Shown here piece after piece: positions 4,220 to 5,075 of a stretch of 5,075 nt of DNA. The DNA comes from an uncultured Flavobacteriales bacterium (GTDB taxonomy: Bacteria > Bacteroidota > Bacteroidia > Flavobacteriales_D > Crocinitomicaceae): contig CAJQOB010000236.1 of the NCBI GenBank assembly GCA_905479845.1, forward strand, positions 1 through 5,075, written 5' to 3'. Under the pieces are notes generated by a model. That model ran no database searches, was not told the DNA's origin, and saw nothing but the letters and a program-made list of their open reading frames with translations. Both the position numbers and the translations under genes were made by a program. Positions within the stretch are counted from its first letter, which is position 1. Each line of letters opens with the position of its first letter.

Positions 4220-5075
4220 TTACCCTCCAATTGTGACCATAGATCTGTTTTTCATCATTGCGACAGATTCATTGTTAAAATCATCATTTCCGCCTCGTTT
4301 TTTACTTTTTGAAGTGATCGCTTGGCGAATTGTAGATTCGAGGCTTTTGTTTTCGCGGTACAATTTTAGTAAATCTGTTTCTGATTGCGAAAAAAGACAG
4401 TTTTTAATTTTACCATCCGCAGTCAAACGAATTCTATTGCATGTATCGCAAAATGGATTGGTCACAGAGCTAATTATTCCAAAATTACCAACCGAGTCAA
4501 TAAGTTTGAAGTTTCTAGCGGTGTCATTTGGGTGATCTTCTATTTTGAGCAGTTCATCTTCCCCGAAATGTTTTTCGATCCTTTGATAGATTTCTTCATG
4601 GGAAACTTTCTTTTCCCAGTTCCAGTTGTTTCCATCAAATGGCATGAATTCGATAAATTGGATATGAATGGGCGAGCTCTTTGTCCACTCAACAAAATCC
4701 ACAATTTCATCATCATTGGCTCCGCGAATGACGACCATGTTGATCTTCACTTGAAAATCATTTTCAACTAAGAGATCGATGTTGTTTCGAACTCGGGTGA
4801 AATAATCCCTTCGGGTAATTTCTTTGAACCTAGACTCATCCAAAGAATCGAGACTAACATTTATGGCTTTAACACCCGCTTCCTTTAAAACATCAATGAA
4901 CTGATCTACAATAACGGCATTTGTTGTAATCGCTAATTCTATGGGTAGTTTACCTAGTTCTCGAATGATTTCAGTCGCACCTTTTTTTATTAGTGGCTCA
5001 CCTCCAGTTAACCGAATCTTTTTGACCCCCATTGAAACGAAAACTTTTGCAATTTCTAGAAGCTCCGAGCTTGAC
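4220..5075 (-). CDS. moaA: GTP 3',8-cyclase MoaA (molybdenum cofactor synthesis); 5' end outside window
   Basis: MoaA is the radical SAM enzyme that converts GTP to 3',8-cyclo-GTP, the first step of molybdopterin synthesis. The visible 284 residues contain KIRLTGGEPL, the SAM-binding motif. ITTNA, NVSLDSLD and KINMVVIRGAND are further barrel strands. The second [4Fe-4S] site, which binds GTP, is present as CX2CX13C (CDTCNRIRLTADGKIKNC). The chain ends SMVTIGG, with the C-terminal Gly-Gly needed for activity. The N-terminal CX3CX2C motif and about 40-50 residues lie beyond the right edge. The frame is open to the edge, so the ATG at 5030-5032 is internal. The gene is coupled to the downstream crp/fnr gene (1-base gap). 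It suggests that the organism uses a molybdoenzyme such as nitrate reductase, which is not visible here. Confidence 0.95.
   Translation of the reverse strand, partial: SSSELLEIAKVFVSMGVKKIRLTGGEPLIKKGATEIIRELGKLPIELAITTNAVIVDQFIDVLKEAGVKAINVSLDSLDESRFKEITRRDYFTRVRNNIDLLVENDFQVKINMVVIRGANDDEIVDFVEWTKSSPIHIQFIEFMPFDGNNWNWEKKVSHEEIYQRIEKHFGEDELLKIEDHPNDTARNFKLIDSVGNFGIISSVTNPFCDTCNRIRLTADGKIKNCLFSQSETDLLKLYRENKSLESTIRQAITSKSKKRGGNDDFNNESVAMMKNRSMVTIGG
4224..4228 (-). promoter_or_regulatory. Shine-Dalgarno-like GGAGG before the crp/fnr start
   Basis: On the - strand GGAGG lies 5 bases before the ATG at 4216-4218, overlapping the last two glycine codons of moaA. It supports the ATG start and translational coupling. 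It could be incidental, because the Gly-Gly tail of MoaA itself requires G-rich codons and Bacteroidota rarely depend on Shine-Dalgarno pairing. Confidence 0.4.

Noticed and set aside
4219..4230. TTG at 4228-4230 as the regulator's start, giving four extra residues and an 11-base overlap with moaA
   Set aside because: The ATG at 4216-4218 has GGAGG at proper spacing and sits directly after the moaA stop, so it is the better start.
4385..4771. Open frame on the + strand inside moaA
   Set aside because: Antisense to conserved MoaA sequence, including the second Fe-S cluster motif; no independent support.

Overview
The window comes from a moderately AT-rich bacterial chromosome, most likely a member of the Bacteroidota (Flavobacteriia or Cytophagia type). 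This rests on three things. The protein families have a Bacteroidota flavour: a COX15-type heme A synthase, a Crp/Fnr regulator with a GHRG motif, and a CX3CX2CXC radical SAM protein. Most genes lack Shine-Dalgarno sequences. Two promoters carry exact copies of the phylum's TAnnTTTG -7 element. The theme is respiration at the oxic/anoxic border, specifically nitric oxide reduction.

Layout from left to right: (1) the 3' part of a heme A synthase gene on the + strand (1-459); (2) a short gene on the - strand for a 58-residue two-helix membrane protein (467-643), convergent with it; (3) a 238-base intergenic region holding an Fnr-type box and a -7 element, reading into (4) an uncharacterised radical SAM protein (882-1652); (5) a 111-base intergenic region with a run of nine C, a second Fnr-type box and a second -7 element, reading into (6) norC (1764-2186) and norB (2189-3553). 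norB is open in three pieces because of two opposite single-base frameshifts. (7) On the - strand, converging on norB with an 8-base gap, lie a Crp/Fnr-family regulator (3562-4218) and, 1 base upstream of it, moaA (4220-5075), whose 5' end is outside the window.

How they fit together: NorC would pass electrons to NorB, which reduces NO to N2O. The Crp/Fnr protein is the obvious candidate regulator. MoaA starts molybdenum cofactor synthesis, which fits an organism that also has a Mo-dependent nitrate reductase, though none is visible here. The most striking observation is that the radical SAM gene and norCB have the same promoter design. In both, a TGAT-N4-ATCA box starts exactly 36 bases before an exact TAnnTTTG element, which would centre the box near -41.5, the class II activator position. 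This places an uncharacterised radical SAM enzyme in the same predicted regulon as NO reduction. NorB also appears to lack several canonical cNOR metal-ligand residues, which suggests a divergent NOR family. No mobile element, CRISPR array, tRNA or rRNA was seen.
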